From NCBI GenBank assembly GCA_023459535.1, contig JAEWTK010000018.1, positions 1 through 8,950 on the forward strand: a stretch of 8,950 bases of DNA. Direction: 5' to 3'. The translations under genes and the position numbers were made by a program. The notes beneath the pieces are model-generated. The model saw only the letters and a program-made list of their open reading frames with translations, was not told where the DNA came from and searched no databases. The stretch is from Pseudomonadota bacterium (GTDB lineage: Bacteria > Pseudomonadota > Gammaproteobacteria > Burkholderiales > Methylophilaceae). Shown here piece by piece: positions 1 through 5,611 of this stretch (its first letter is position 1; every line of letters begins with the position of its first letter).

Positions 1-408
1 TTGCTGATCCAGCAGCACTATGCCGCTAACCCGCGGCGTCAGATGCCAAAACCAGGCGGCCGTGTAATCGACGCCGGTGTAATCGAGAAAACTGTTTCTT
101 TGGAACTTGTTTTGCGTCGCCATTACATCCAGTTTGAAGCGCTGCTGGGCGTAGGGCTTGTCGATCTTGATGCCGGCATTCAGCGCGTAGATGGTATCCG
201 ATTTGTGCGGACGGCCGGGCAGGCTGTCGGTATCGACGCCATCTTCAAACCGGAACAGGTTGTCTTCATAACGCACATCGGCACCGACGGCGAAATTGAT
301 GGTGTCGCCCTCATCCGCCAGCGCATGGCCTGCAGACGCCAGCACAAAAGGCCCGGCGCAGATCAGGCGGATAACATGAGCCGGTGCGCGGAGTTTGTCT
401 TTCAACAT
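1..408 (-). CDS. epsL: EpsL-like outer-membrane beta-barrel protein of EPS export (partial, 3' end outside window)
   Basis: Reading the minus strand from the ATG at 408 gives 136 codons open to base 1 with no stop, so the C-terminal part lies outside the window. It starts with a Sec-type signal peptide: basic N-terminus (K3, K5, R7, R14), hydrophobic stretch about 15-27, and an AxA site predicting cleavage at A31/D32. The mature part shows alternating strand patterns typical of beta-barrels (INFAVGADVRYEDNLFRF at about 37-54, then 'IYALNAGIKID' and 'QRFKLDVMATQNKF'). This N-terminal pattern, with 'RYEDNLFR', matches what I recall of EpsL, an outer-membrane protein of XrtB/EpsH exosortase EPS loci thought to act in polymer export. 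The start lies 5 bp after the galU stop, and GAGGG overlapping that stop can act as ribosome-binding site, so galU-epsL are probably coupled. The EpsL name is family recognition from a partial protein; another outer-membrane barrel is possible. Confidence 0.72.
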   Translation of the reverse strand, partial: MLKDKLRAPAHVIRLICAGPFVLASAGHALADEGDTINFAVGADVRYEDNLFRFEDGVDTDSLPGRPHKSDTIYALNAGIKIDKPYAQQRFKLDVMATQNKFQRNSFLDYTGVDYTAAWFWHLTPRVSGIVLLDQQ

Positions 409-413
409 AACCC

Positions 414-1304
414 TCAGGCGGCCAGCTTGGTCTTCTTCGCCAGCAGGGATTCCAGCATCGCGCGGAACTCGGCGCCGCATTCCGGGTGCCGCAGGCCCAG
501 CTTGACGGTGGCTTCCAGATAGCCGGATTTGGAGCCGCAGTCATAACGCACGCCATTGAAGCGATGGGCCAGCACCTGCTCCTCGCCGATCAGCCCGGAG
601 ATGGCGTCCGTCAGCTGGATCTCGCCGCCCGAGCCGGCCTTGATGTTCTCAAGGTGATGGAAAATCCTCGGCGTCAGGATGTAGCGGCCAACGACGCCCA
701 GCGTGGAGGGGGCATCCTCGGGATTCGGCTTTTCGACGATGGCCGACACCTGCTCGACTTCCTTGTTGATGGCACGGCTCTGGACGATGCCATAGCTCTT
801 GGTCTGTTCGCGCGGCACATCTTCCACCGCCAGCAGGGAACAGCGGTAATAGTCATAGGCATCCGTCATCTGCTTCATGACCGGCGTCTTGCCGTCGAGC
901 AGGTCATCGGCCAGCAGCACGGCAAAGGCATCATCGTTAACCACCGGCTTGGCCAGCATGACGGCATGGCCCAGCCCCAGCGCGCGGGTCTGGCGGATAT
1001 AGATGCAATTGACATGGCTGGGCACGATATTCTGCACCAGCGACAGCAACTGCTTTTTGCCGCTGCGCTCCAGTTCGTTTTCCAGCTCATAGGCCATGTC
1101 GAAATGGTCGGAGATGGAACGCTTGTTGCGCCCGGTGATGAAAATCAGGTCGGTAATGCCGGCGGCCACCGCCTCTTCAACCGCATACTGGATCAGCGGC
1201 TTGTCTACCACCGGCATCATCTCCTTGGGGTTGGCCTTGGTCGCCGGAAGAAAACGGGTGCCGAGACCGGCAACCGGGAATACTGCTTTAGTCACTTTTT
1301 TCAT
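414..1304 (-). CDS. galU: UTP-glucose-1-phosphate uridylyltransferase (UDP-glucose pyrophosphorylase)
   Basis: A 296-residue cytosolic enzyme making UDP-glucose from UTP and glucose-1-phosphate, the activated sugar feeding EPS synthesis and GalE. The nucleotide-binding signature [12 protein letters not shown] spans 12-23 and is followed by '[11 protein letters not shown]' at 26-36. LGLGHA is at 109-114, the metal-binding ADD at 132-134, VEKP at 190-193, GGEIQLTD at 226-233 and '[11 protein letters not shown]' at 256-266. These motifs and the length fit intact GalU (about 290-300 residues). I chose the ATG at 1304, although the frame is open further upstream. The family start is '[13 protein letters not shown]', an AGGA box sits 4 bases before it, and a longer reading would run through galE. 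It lies 74 bp after galE, with a terminator-like hairpin between, and 5 bp before epsL. Confidence 0.97.
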   Translation of the reverse strand: MKKVTKAVFPVAGLGTRFLPATKANPKEMMPVVDKPLIQYAVEEAVAAGITDLIFITGRNKRSISDHFDMAYELENELERSGKKQLLSLVQNIVPSHVNCIYIRQTRALGLGHAVMLAKPVVNDDAFAVLLADDLLDGKTPVMKQMTDAYDYYRCSLLAVEDVPREQTKSYGIVQSRAINKEVEQVSAIVEKPNPEDAPSTLGVVGRYILTPRIFHHLENIKAGSGGEIQLTDAISGLIGEEQVLAHRFNGVRYDCGSKSGYLEATVKLGLRHPECGAEFRAMLESLLAKKTKLAA

Positions 1305-1323
1305 AATTTCCTGAACTTCATCT

Positions 1324-1362
1324 AAAAAAATAATTGGGGCCGGCAGCACGCTCACTGCCGGC
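1324..1362 (-). terminator. Terminator-like hairpin between galE and galU
   Basis: On the minus strand an 8-bp perfect GC-rich stem (GCCGGCAG / CTGCCGGC, positions 1355-1362 and 1339-1346, 8-base loop) follows the galE stop by 16 bases. A run of seven T (1324-1330) follows, but only after an 8-base spacer (CCCCAATT plus A), not directly at the stem base. It is therefore not a textbook intrinsic terminator and may act as an attenuator or partial terminator that lowers galU-epsL expression relative to galE, or as an mRNA stabiliser for galE. No convincing galU promoter is visible in the 74-bp gap, so complete termination here would leave galU without an obvious source of transcription. Confidence 0.5.
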
Positions 1363-1378
1363 ATGAAAAATTTTCGGT

Positions 1379-2386
1379 CTAGCGGGTGCCCACCTGACTC
1401 ACCATCAACGAAATCTGCGAGGTGGCGTACTCCCACTGCCAGGCATGGGCGATGATCTGCTCGAGGTCGGCATACTGCGGCTGCCAGCCTAGCTCGGCTC
1501 TGGCCAGCGTGGAGTCGGCTACCAGCACAGCCGGGTCTCCGGCGCGGCGCTCGCCCTCGACCACCTTGACCGTGCTGCCGGTCACACGCTCTGCCGCCCG
1601 GATGACTTCCTGCACGGAGAAGCCGGTGCCATTGCCCAGGTTGTACCGGCTGCTGGTGTCGGTCATGACCAGTTTGCGCAATGCCAGCAGATGCGCCGAA
1701 CACAGATCGACGACATGCACATAGTCGCGGATGCAGGTGCCGTCCGGCGTGTCATAGTCACGGCCGAAGACCTGGATGCTGGCGCGCTTGCCTGATATGG
1801 CCTGCAGCACCAGCGGGATCAGATGGGTCTCCGGCTCATGGCGCTCGCCCAGCATGCCTTCCGGGTCGGCACCGGCGGCATTGAAATAGCGCAGGCAAAC
1901 AGACTTGAGGCCATAGGCGCGCTCGTAATCCGCCAGCACCTCTTCCACCATCAGCTTCGACCTGCCATAGGGATTGAGCGGGCGCTTGGGGTGCGCCTCG
2001 TCGATTGGCGTGTACTCGGGTTCGCCGAAGATCGCCGCGGTCGAGGAGAAAATGAAATGCCGCACCTCATGCTTGACCATGGTGTCGAGCAGATTCAGCG
2101 TGTTCGAGAAGTTGTTGAAGTAATACTTGCCCGGATGCAGCACGGACTCGCCCACCTGGATGTGCGAGGCGAAATGCATCACCGCCTCCGGCCGTAAGCG
2201 GGCGAAGGCATCATCCAGTTTTTCCCTGTCCGCCAGGTCACCCTTCACAAACGTGCCGCCGAGCACCGCATCGCGATAGCCGGAAGACAGGTTGTCATAG
2301 ACGATCACCCGATGCCCCTGCTCAAGCAGCATCTTCACCATGTGCGATCCGATATATCCCGCACCACCTACCACTAGAATTTTCAT
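1379..2386 (-). CDS. galE: UDP-glucose 4-epimerase
   Basis: A 335-residue cytosolic short-chain dehydrogenase-type epimerase interconverting UDP-glucose and UDP-galactose with tightly bound NAD. The Rossmann motif GGAGYIGS is at 7-14 (GxxGxxG), with D31-N32 after beta-2. The catalytic serine region SSTAAIFG is at 114-121, and the Y140-x3-K144 pair lies within 'NPYGRSK'. Substrate-side sequences '[12 protein letters not shown]' and '[14 protein letters not shown]' are classic GalE, as is the length. Start ATG 2386 is supported by AAGGTG five bases upstream. Upstream lies a 40-bp stretch and then the MITE-like element, with no clear promoter, so galE probably depends on transcription entering from the GT26 gene. 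Together with galU it supplies nucleotide sugars for the polymer. A GalE-like 4-epimerase acting on N-acetylated sugars cannot be excluded. Confidence 0.95.
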   Translation of the reverse strand: MKILVVGGAGYIGSHMVKMLLEQGHRVIVYDNLSSGYRDAVLGGTFVKGDLADREKLDDAFARLRPEAVMHFASHIQVGESVLHPGKYYFNNFSNTLNLLDTMVKHEVRHFIFSSTAAIFGEPEYTPIDEAHPKRPLNPYGRSKLMVEEVLADYERAYGLKSVCLRYFNAAGADPEGMLGERHEPETHLIPLVLQAISGKRASIQVFGRDYDTPDGTCIRDYVHVVDLCSAHLLALRKLVMTDTSSRYNLGNGTGFSVQEVIRAAERVTGSTVKVVEGERRAGDPAVLVADSTLARAELGWQPQYADLEQIIAHAWQWEYATSQISLMVSQVGTR

Positions 2387-2426
2387 ATGTTCACCTTTAT
2401 TGATTCATCTTTACCAATTGATCTTC

Positions 2427-2573
2427 AGGGGAGCGCTAATTAAATGAGTGAGCGGGATGAAGTGCTAGGCGCCCGGAACGCAACAACCGAGACAGTATGC
2501 AAAATACGGCGAGGTTGTGAGTACCGCGCAACGCAGCAATTCGCCCGCGTAGCCATTTAATCAGCGCTTCCCT
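2427..2573. mobile_element. MITE-like element (147 bp) with 20-bp terminal inverted repeats
   Basis: The ends are AGGGGAGCGCTAATTAAATG (2427-2446) and its inverted partner at 2554-2573. They match at 18 of 20 positions, and a weaker match continues inward, with GCGGG at the same offset in both arms. There is no ORF of note inside, so this has the form of a non-autonomous miniature inverted-repeat element. I see no clear target-site duplication: the flanks are GATCTTC on the left and ATGACTG on the right. The right end overlaps the TAG stop codon of the GT26 gene. If transcribed, the paired ends would form a long stem in the mRNA between the GT26 gene and galE. It fills most of the 185-bp gap. 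Membership in a genome-wide repeat family is inferred, not seen. Confidence 0.72.
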
Positions 2574-3327
2574 ATGACTGTTCTGCGCCATGTACCCTCT
2601 GCTGCCTGATGCAGGCGAACAGGAAAACCAGGGAATCGATGGTGTAGCGTCGCATCAGCCGTTTGGGCTCGAGGCAAAGCCGGTAACACCATTCCAGCCG
2701 GAGCTTCTGTATGAAGACCGGCGCACGCGGTTTATCCCCCGCCCAGAAATCGAACAACGCGCCGACGCCACTGACCAGCGGCACATCGAGCGCATGGCGA
2801 TGGCGCAATATCCATTCTTCCTGCAGCGGGTTGCCCAGCGCCACCAGCAACACCTCGGCACCCGAGCGGTTGATCGCCGCTACCAAATCGTCCGGACTGA
2901 TAGCTGTATAGCCGTCGCAATAACCGACGACGGTCTGCCCCAGTTGGTTGCCGGCATGGGTAGCTGCCCTTTGCACCACTTCGGGCTTGCTGCCATACAT
3001 GAAGACCTTCAACGGCCGTTCGGATTGACGAAACAGATAGGGCGTGAAGTCCGTCCCATTGAGGTTCGCCTTGAATGCCCGGCCATGCAGCAGGCGGGCA
3101 ACTATATCCATTCCCACCCCGTCATTGACGATAACGACCCGCTCGTCATGCAGCAGGGGCAGCAGATGTTTGCACTTGACGATGAAATTGCTGTTGGCAT
3201 ACAGCAGCGTGACTTTCTGCCGCGCCTGCAGCGCCGACAACAGACTCTGGGCCAATTCATCCTGCGCGGCTTCTTTCACGGGAAAGCCGGCAATCGGCAA
3301 TTTGTTTATGGCCATACTCAAGCTCAT
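2572..3327 (-). CDS. WecG/TagA/CpsF-family (GT26) glycosyltransferase
   Basis: A 251-residue glycosyltransferase of the family that transfers N-acetylmannosaminuronic acid, N-acetylmannosamine or glucose from nucleotide sugars to a lipid-linked acceptor on the inner face of the inner membrane. Family features seen: ANSNF at 44-48, the NDG motif at 68-70 (the Asp is the probable catalytic base), NGTDF at 90-94, 'YCDGY' at 136-140, GNPLQEEW at 165-172, 'GVGALFDFWAG', and a basic C-terminal segment ('EPKRLMRRY') of the kind proposed to contact membrane. Length is normal for the family (about 240-250). The donor sugar cannot be read from sequence. The start at 3327 has only a modest GGGG box six bases upstream; M5 is an alternative. 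It is the first gene behind a sigma-54-type promoter. Its stop codon TAG overlaps the end of the MITE-like element, so the last residues may have been altered by the insertion. Confidence 0.92.
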   Translation of the reverse strand: MSLSMAINKLPIAGFPVKEAAQDELAQSLLSALQARQKVTLLYANSNFIVKCKHLLPLLHDERVVIVNDGVGMDIVARLLHGRAFKANLNGTDFTPYLFRQSERPLKVFMYGSKPEVVQRAATHAGNQLGQTVVGYCDGYTAISPDDLVAAINRSGAEVLLVALGNPLQEEWILRHRHALDVPLVSGVGALFDFWAGDKPRAPVFIQKLRLEWCYRLCLEPKRLMRRYTIDSLVFLFACIRQQRVHGAEQS

Positions 3328-3352
3328 GCAATACCCCGCATAAATGTTGAAT

Positions 3353-3358
3353 CTCCTT
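3353..3358 (-). promoter_or_regulatory. Strong Shine-Dalgarno misplaced relative to the GT26 start
   Basis: AAGGAG is the best ribosome-binding sequence before the GT26 gene, but it lies 25 bases from the annotated ATG (3327). At 11 bases it precedes an out-of-frame ATG at 3341 that encodes five codons (MRGIA). The stop of that minicistron overlaps the GT26 ATG as ATGA. At 7 bases it precedes an in-frame ATT (3345-3343), which would add six residues. Either a translated leader minicistron coupled to the gene or a rare ATT start would explain the placement. Which is used cannot be told from sequence. Confidence 0.4.
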
Positions 3359-3388
3359 GCTGTTCAGTCACACACCAAATAATTGATT

Positions 3389-3404
3389 TGCAAGTCGCGT
3401 GCCA
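3389..3404 (-). promoter_or_regulatory. Sigma-54 (RpoN) -24/-12 promoter for the GT26 gene
   Basis: The minus strand reads TGGCAC-GCGAC-TTGCA, which matches the sigma-54 consensus TGGCAC-N5-TTGCW at every defined position. The invariant GG (3403-3402) and GC (3391-3390) have the canonical 10 bases between them. Transcription would start near 3378, leaving a leader of about 50 bases before the GT26 ATG. The site is intergenic and correctly oriented. Sigma-54 promoters need an ATP-driven activator bound upstream, and a tandem dyad pair lies at about -66 to -113 from the predicted start. Exosortase/PEP-CTERM systems are known to be controlled through PrsK/PrsR and RpoN in some betaproteobacteria, which fits the context. 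Assignment rests on the match and position only. Confidence 0.75.
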
Positions 3405-3443
3405 TGATTACAAGTCATTGTTTTTAATGATGTTAATGTTTAA

Positions 3444-3491
3444 ATCGCGGCATATTCCGCCGCGATGCTGTCGGCATATCACGACAGCATC
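3444..3491. promoter_or_regulatory. Tandem dyad-symmetry elements, candidate activator binding sites
   Basis: There are two perfect inverted repeats side by side. The first is ATCGCGGC (3444-3451) / GCCGCGAT (3459-3466), with a 7-base loop. The second is GATGCTGTCG (3464-3473) / CGACAGCATC (3482-3491), with an 8-base loop. They share GAT at 3464-3466. Both contain the 8-base direct repeat CGGCATAT (3448-3455 and 3472-3479). Dyad centres are about 22.5 bp apart, close to two helical turns, and lie about 77 and 100 bp upstream of the predicted sigma-54 start. This is the arrangement expected of an enhancer bound by two activator dimers. They could instead act as RNA hairpins at the end of the upstream operon, though no T-tract follows either one. 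Confidence 0.6.
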
Positions 3492-3545
3492 CATGCACAT
3501 CACATTAACTGATTGATATAAAACAACTATATGTGTCTCCCGGCA

Positions 3546-3564
3546 CAGACAATTCGGCTGTCTG
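3546..3564. repeat. Small inverted repeat after the secreted-protein gene
   Basis: CAGACA (3546-3551) and TGTCTG (3559-3564) form a 6-bp stem with a 7-base loop, 24 bases after the stop codon at 3588. No T-run follows on the minus strand, so it is at best a weak 3'-end hairpin of the upstream operon transcript. It may be chance. Confidence 0.3.
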
Positions 3565-3587
3565 GCTGGGCGTCACTTTTTCTCCGT

Positions 3588-4589
3588 TCAGGGCCGTCCG
3601 TAATGCATGGGCAGGAACTGCAGGCGATGCCAAGGGAAACCATCGAGCACCGCGTAACTGGGCTTGCCCTCGAACAGGGCCGGGTATGGGTCCGGCTGGC
3701 CGAGCGTGGTGTAGGTCAGGCTGTTTTGCATGCGGATGGAAAGGGCCCCGGCCTTGTCCCAGACGACGAATCCGTACTTCTGTGCCGCCTTGGCGATGAC
3801 TTTTCCTGCCTTGCTCATTTTCAGGCTGTCCACATCCACAGCGGGATCAAGCCGGAAACGGAGGCCCTCCGGTATCCGGTTGGGGGCATGATTGGGGTTG
3901 AGGCCATCGGAGCGATTCGCCGGCCAGGAAAAGATGCTTTTGTCCTCGGCCTCGACCAGCGCGATGCCGATGGCGTGGTTGATCTCGCCCCGGCTCAACT
4001 CCTCGGCGGTGATCTGGCCGCCGAGAAAAGGCAGGCTGGTCGCCGTCGTTCCGTAATGTCCGGGGAACACGCCGTTGCTTTGCGAGGCATTCTGCAAACG
4101 TCCGCCCCAACAGGCCTGCCATTCGTCATTCACTTTTCTGGCCTGCCAGAATTCCCATACCGTATCGGTCGACGGCTGATAGATGGTTATTTCTGCATCC
4201 GTACCCTTGGATGGCAGCGCATGGTTAGGTATTGGCACAGCAGCCCATTGCGCGGCCAGCTCCTGCGAGCTGTAGCCTTTTTTCTGGCAATCCCACTCTT
4301 TCACCTTGACCGTCGCCACGTCCGCACCGACGGTATAGACCGGGCTGGCATACTCCCGGGTATTGAGATTGACAGTGCCGTAGTAGGCGGATTTCTGCCG
4401 CAGGAATTCATACTTGAAGTCCGAGGATTTCGGGTGCAGCGGGACATCGGCAGGAATCGCCTGATACCAGAAGCTGCCGGGAGAGAACACGGTTTCGCCT
4501 GCCTTTGCCTCGTTCGAAAGCATGAATGGCACCGGGATTGAAACGCCCATCATGACCGCGACCAGCAACCCTTGCCTACTTGAACTCAT
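3588..4589 (-). CDS. Secreted protein of unknown function in the EPS operon
   Basis: A 333-residue protein with a signal peptide (hydrophobic about 7-24, then 'NEAKA', predicted cleavage A30/G31), so it is exported to the periplasm or beyond. I do not recognise a named domain. Striking conserved-looking segments are 'GSFWYQAIPADVPLHP' (38-53), 'YQPSTDTVWEFWQARK' (137-152), 'SWPANRSDG' (221-229), 'PNRIPEGLRFRLDP' (236-249) and 'AAQKYGFVVWDKAGA' (268-282). C101 and C160 could form a disulfide. It is rich in Trp, Tyr and Pro, as carbohydrate-binding or carbohydrate-active proteins often are. From memory it resembles uncharacterised secreted proteins also found in actinobacteria. The start at 4589 is chosen over 4634 because AAGGAGG stands 5 bases before it and the signal peptide begins there. 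It overlaps the preceding acyltransferase gene by 14 bp. A role in trimming, binding or modifying the polymer is inference only. Confidence 0.85.
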   Translation of the reverse strand: MSSSRQGLLVAVMMGVSIPVPFMLSNEAKAGETVFSPGSFWYQAIPADVPLHPKSSDFKYEFLRQKSAYYGTVNLNTREYASPVYTVGADVATVKVKEWDCQKKGYSSQELAAQWAAVPIPNHALPSKGTDAEITIYQPSTDTVWEFWQARKVNDEWQACWGGRLQNASQSNGVFPGHYGTTATSLPFLGGQITAEELSRGEINHAIGIALVEAEDKSIFSWPANRSDGLNPNHAPNRIPEGLRFRLDPAVDVDSLKMSKAGKVIAKAAQKYGFVVWDKAGALSIRMQNSLTYTTLGQPDPYPALFEGKPSYAVLDGFPWHRLQFLPMHYGRP

Positions 4590-5598
4590 AACTGCCTCCT
4601 TGACGTCGTAACTTCTCCGAGATTCTCCTGCCAATCGCTATCCAGCGTTTTTCGTAATAAAAGGTGGATAGGTGCGCGGCAAGAAACAGGGTCAGGAACA
4701 GCAGCGGGCGCTTGGAATATTTCTCCCAGCCGACGCCACTGCCAAGCCAGGTCGTCATCAGGAACATATGGATGACATACAGGGCATATGAAATGGAGGC
4801 GATGTAGCCAAGCAATCGGGTACTGAGCAGAGGCACCAGACGCGACTGCGGATTAAACAGCGTGACGCCTATCAGCGCGGCGGCAACATAAGGCCTCAGG
4901 TAATTGAGGAAACCGGCATCCGGCAGGCAGCTGACCACCAGCAAGGGCAGCAGCAAGAGCGCGCTGCCCTGCGAGAGAAATTCGCGCAGGCCCTTGCCTA
5001 GTTTATCGTTGTAGACAAGAGCAAGGATGGCGCCGGCCAGGATCTCGTCGATGCGGAAGTGCGTGATGACCGAAAAATGCATGTCGTTCATCACCCTCAA
5101 CAGCGTGAAGCCGATGCCAAGGAAAGGCAGAATCATCAGCCCTTTTTTCTTCAGTAGCGCGACCAGCAGGGCGATGCCGATGTAAAAATGGATTTCCACG
5201 CAGATCGACCACAGATGATCGGTCGCCGGGATCAGCGGCTTGGGCGGGTAGTTGGCATAAAACAGCATGTGCGCCAACCATGTTTCACTGGATAGCGGAC
5301 TGGAACCAGGGCTGAAAACAGGATAGACCAGCAGGACGAAAGCCATATACAGCCAGACCAGCGGCAGGATACGAAACAGCCGCCGGATCAGGAAATCCAG
5401 CACATCGGTGCGATGCAGCAGGAAATGGGTGATCAGGAACCCGGACAGATTAAAGAACAGCACCATGCCGAACAGTCCGGCGGCCACGTTCAACTGCAGG
5501 ACCTTGGGCCCGAGCGGCAGAAGATGCGCCGCCAGCACCATCAGGATGCTGATGCCGCGCCAGCCATCGAGCACCACAAAACGCTGCTTCTCCATCAT
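4576..5598 (-). CDS. Membrane acyltransferase (acyltransferase-3 / OafA type), second copy
   Basis: A 340-residue inner-membrane protein expected to transfer an acyl group, usually acetyl, to a sugar of the polymer or its lipid-linked precursor. The family motif R-x10-H is present in 'DGWRGISILMVLAAH' (R14, H25). It is followed by 'FFNLSGFLIT' (48-57), 'FLIRRLFRILP' (69-79), HLWSICVEIHFY (128-139) and 'ISYALYVIHMF' in a late helix. Hydrophobic segments recur along the whole length, consistent with about ten helices. Two adjacent ATGs (5598, 5595) are possible; AGGA is 4 bases from the first and 7 from the second, so MEKQ may be the true start. It begins 13 bp after the other acyltransferase, with which it shares the fold but little evident sequence, so the two probably modify different positions. 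The 3' end overlaps the secreted-protein gene. Confidence 0.9.
   Translation of the reverse strand: MMEKQRFVVLDGWRGISILMVLAAHLLPLGPKVLQLNVAAGLFGMVLFFNLSGFLITHFLLHRTDVLDFLIRRLFRILPLVWLYMAFVLLVYPVFSPGSSPLSSETWLAHMLFYANYPPKPLIPATDHLWSICVEIHFYIGIALLVALLKKKGLMILPFLGIGFTLLRVMNDMHFSVITHFRIDEILAGAILALVYNDKLGKGLREFLSQGSALLLLPLLVVSCLPDAGFLNYLRPYVAAALIGVTLFNPQSRLVPLLSTRLLGYIASISYALYVIHMFLMTTWLGSGVGWEKYSKRPLLFLTLFLAAHLSTFYYEKRWIAIGRRISEKLRRQGGSYEFK
4595..4601 (-). promoter_or_regulatory. Ribosome-binding site deciding the start of the secreted protein
   Basis: AAGGAGG, a near-perfect Shine-Dalgarno, lies 5 bases before the ATG at 4589 and inside the end of the upstream acyltransferase gene. It is the strongest such site seen in the window. 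It places the start downstream of the open-frame ATG at 4634 and suggests efficient re-initiation by ribosomes finishing the acyltransferase. Confidence 0.8.
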
Positions 5599-5611
5599 GC
5601 TTTCCTGCTAT

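Noticed and set aside
486..1325. Plus-strand 279-codon open frame opposite galU
   Set aside because: Antisense shadow of galU. It has no recognisable domain, and the minus-strand reading has every GalU motif.
1343..1358. GG-N10-GC spacing on the minus strand inside the galE-galU hairpin, as a possible sigma-54 promoter
   Set aside because: The surrounding bases differ from consensus at several defined positions and the sequence is explained by the hairpin symmetry.
1305..1703. Upstream extension of the galU frame to a start at 1703
   Set aside because: It would overlap galE and read through the intergenic hairpin; the conserved GalU N-terminus begins at 1304 with its own ribosome-binding site.
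2416..2585. Target-site duplication flanking the MITE-like element
   Set aside because: Comparing the bases outside 2427 and 2573 shows no direct repeat of 2-9 bp, so none is claimed.
3407..3436. Sigma-70-like promoter on the minus strand (TTAACA, 18-bp spacer, TGTAAT)
   Set aside because: Each box has one mismatch, the spacer is not optimal and the DNA is AT-rich; the adjacent sigma-54 site is a much better match. It could still give basal transcription.
3511..3540. Possible plus-strand promoter (TTAACT, 17 bp, TATATG) near 3505-3533
   Set aside because: The boxes are poor matches and it would drive only antisense transcription over the secreted-protein gene, with no plus-strand gene behind it.
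2590..4541. Plus-strand open frames of 308 codons (2590-3516) and 336 codons (3531-4541)
   Set aside because: They lie opposite the GT26 and secreted-protein genes, have low-complexity compositions typical of antisense frames, and lack credible ribosome-binding sites or domains.
4590..4634. Extended start of the secreted protein at 4634
   Set aside because: It would put 15 charged residues before the signal peptide and ignore the AAGGAGG site five bases before 4589.
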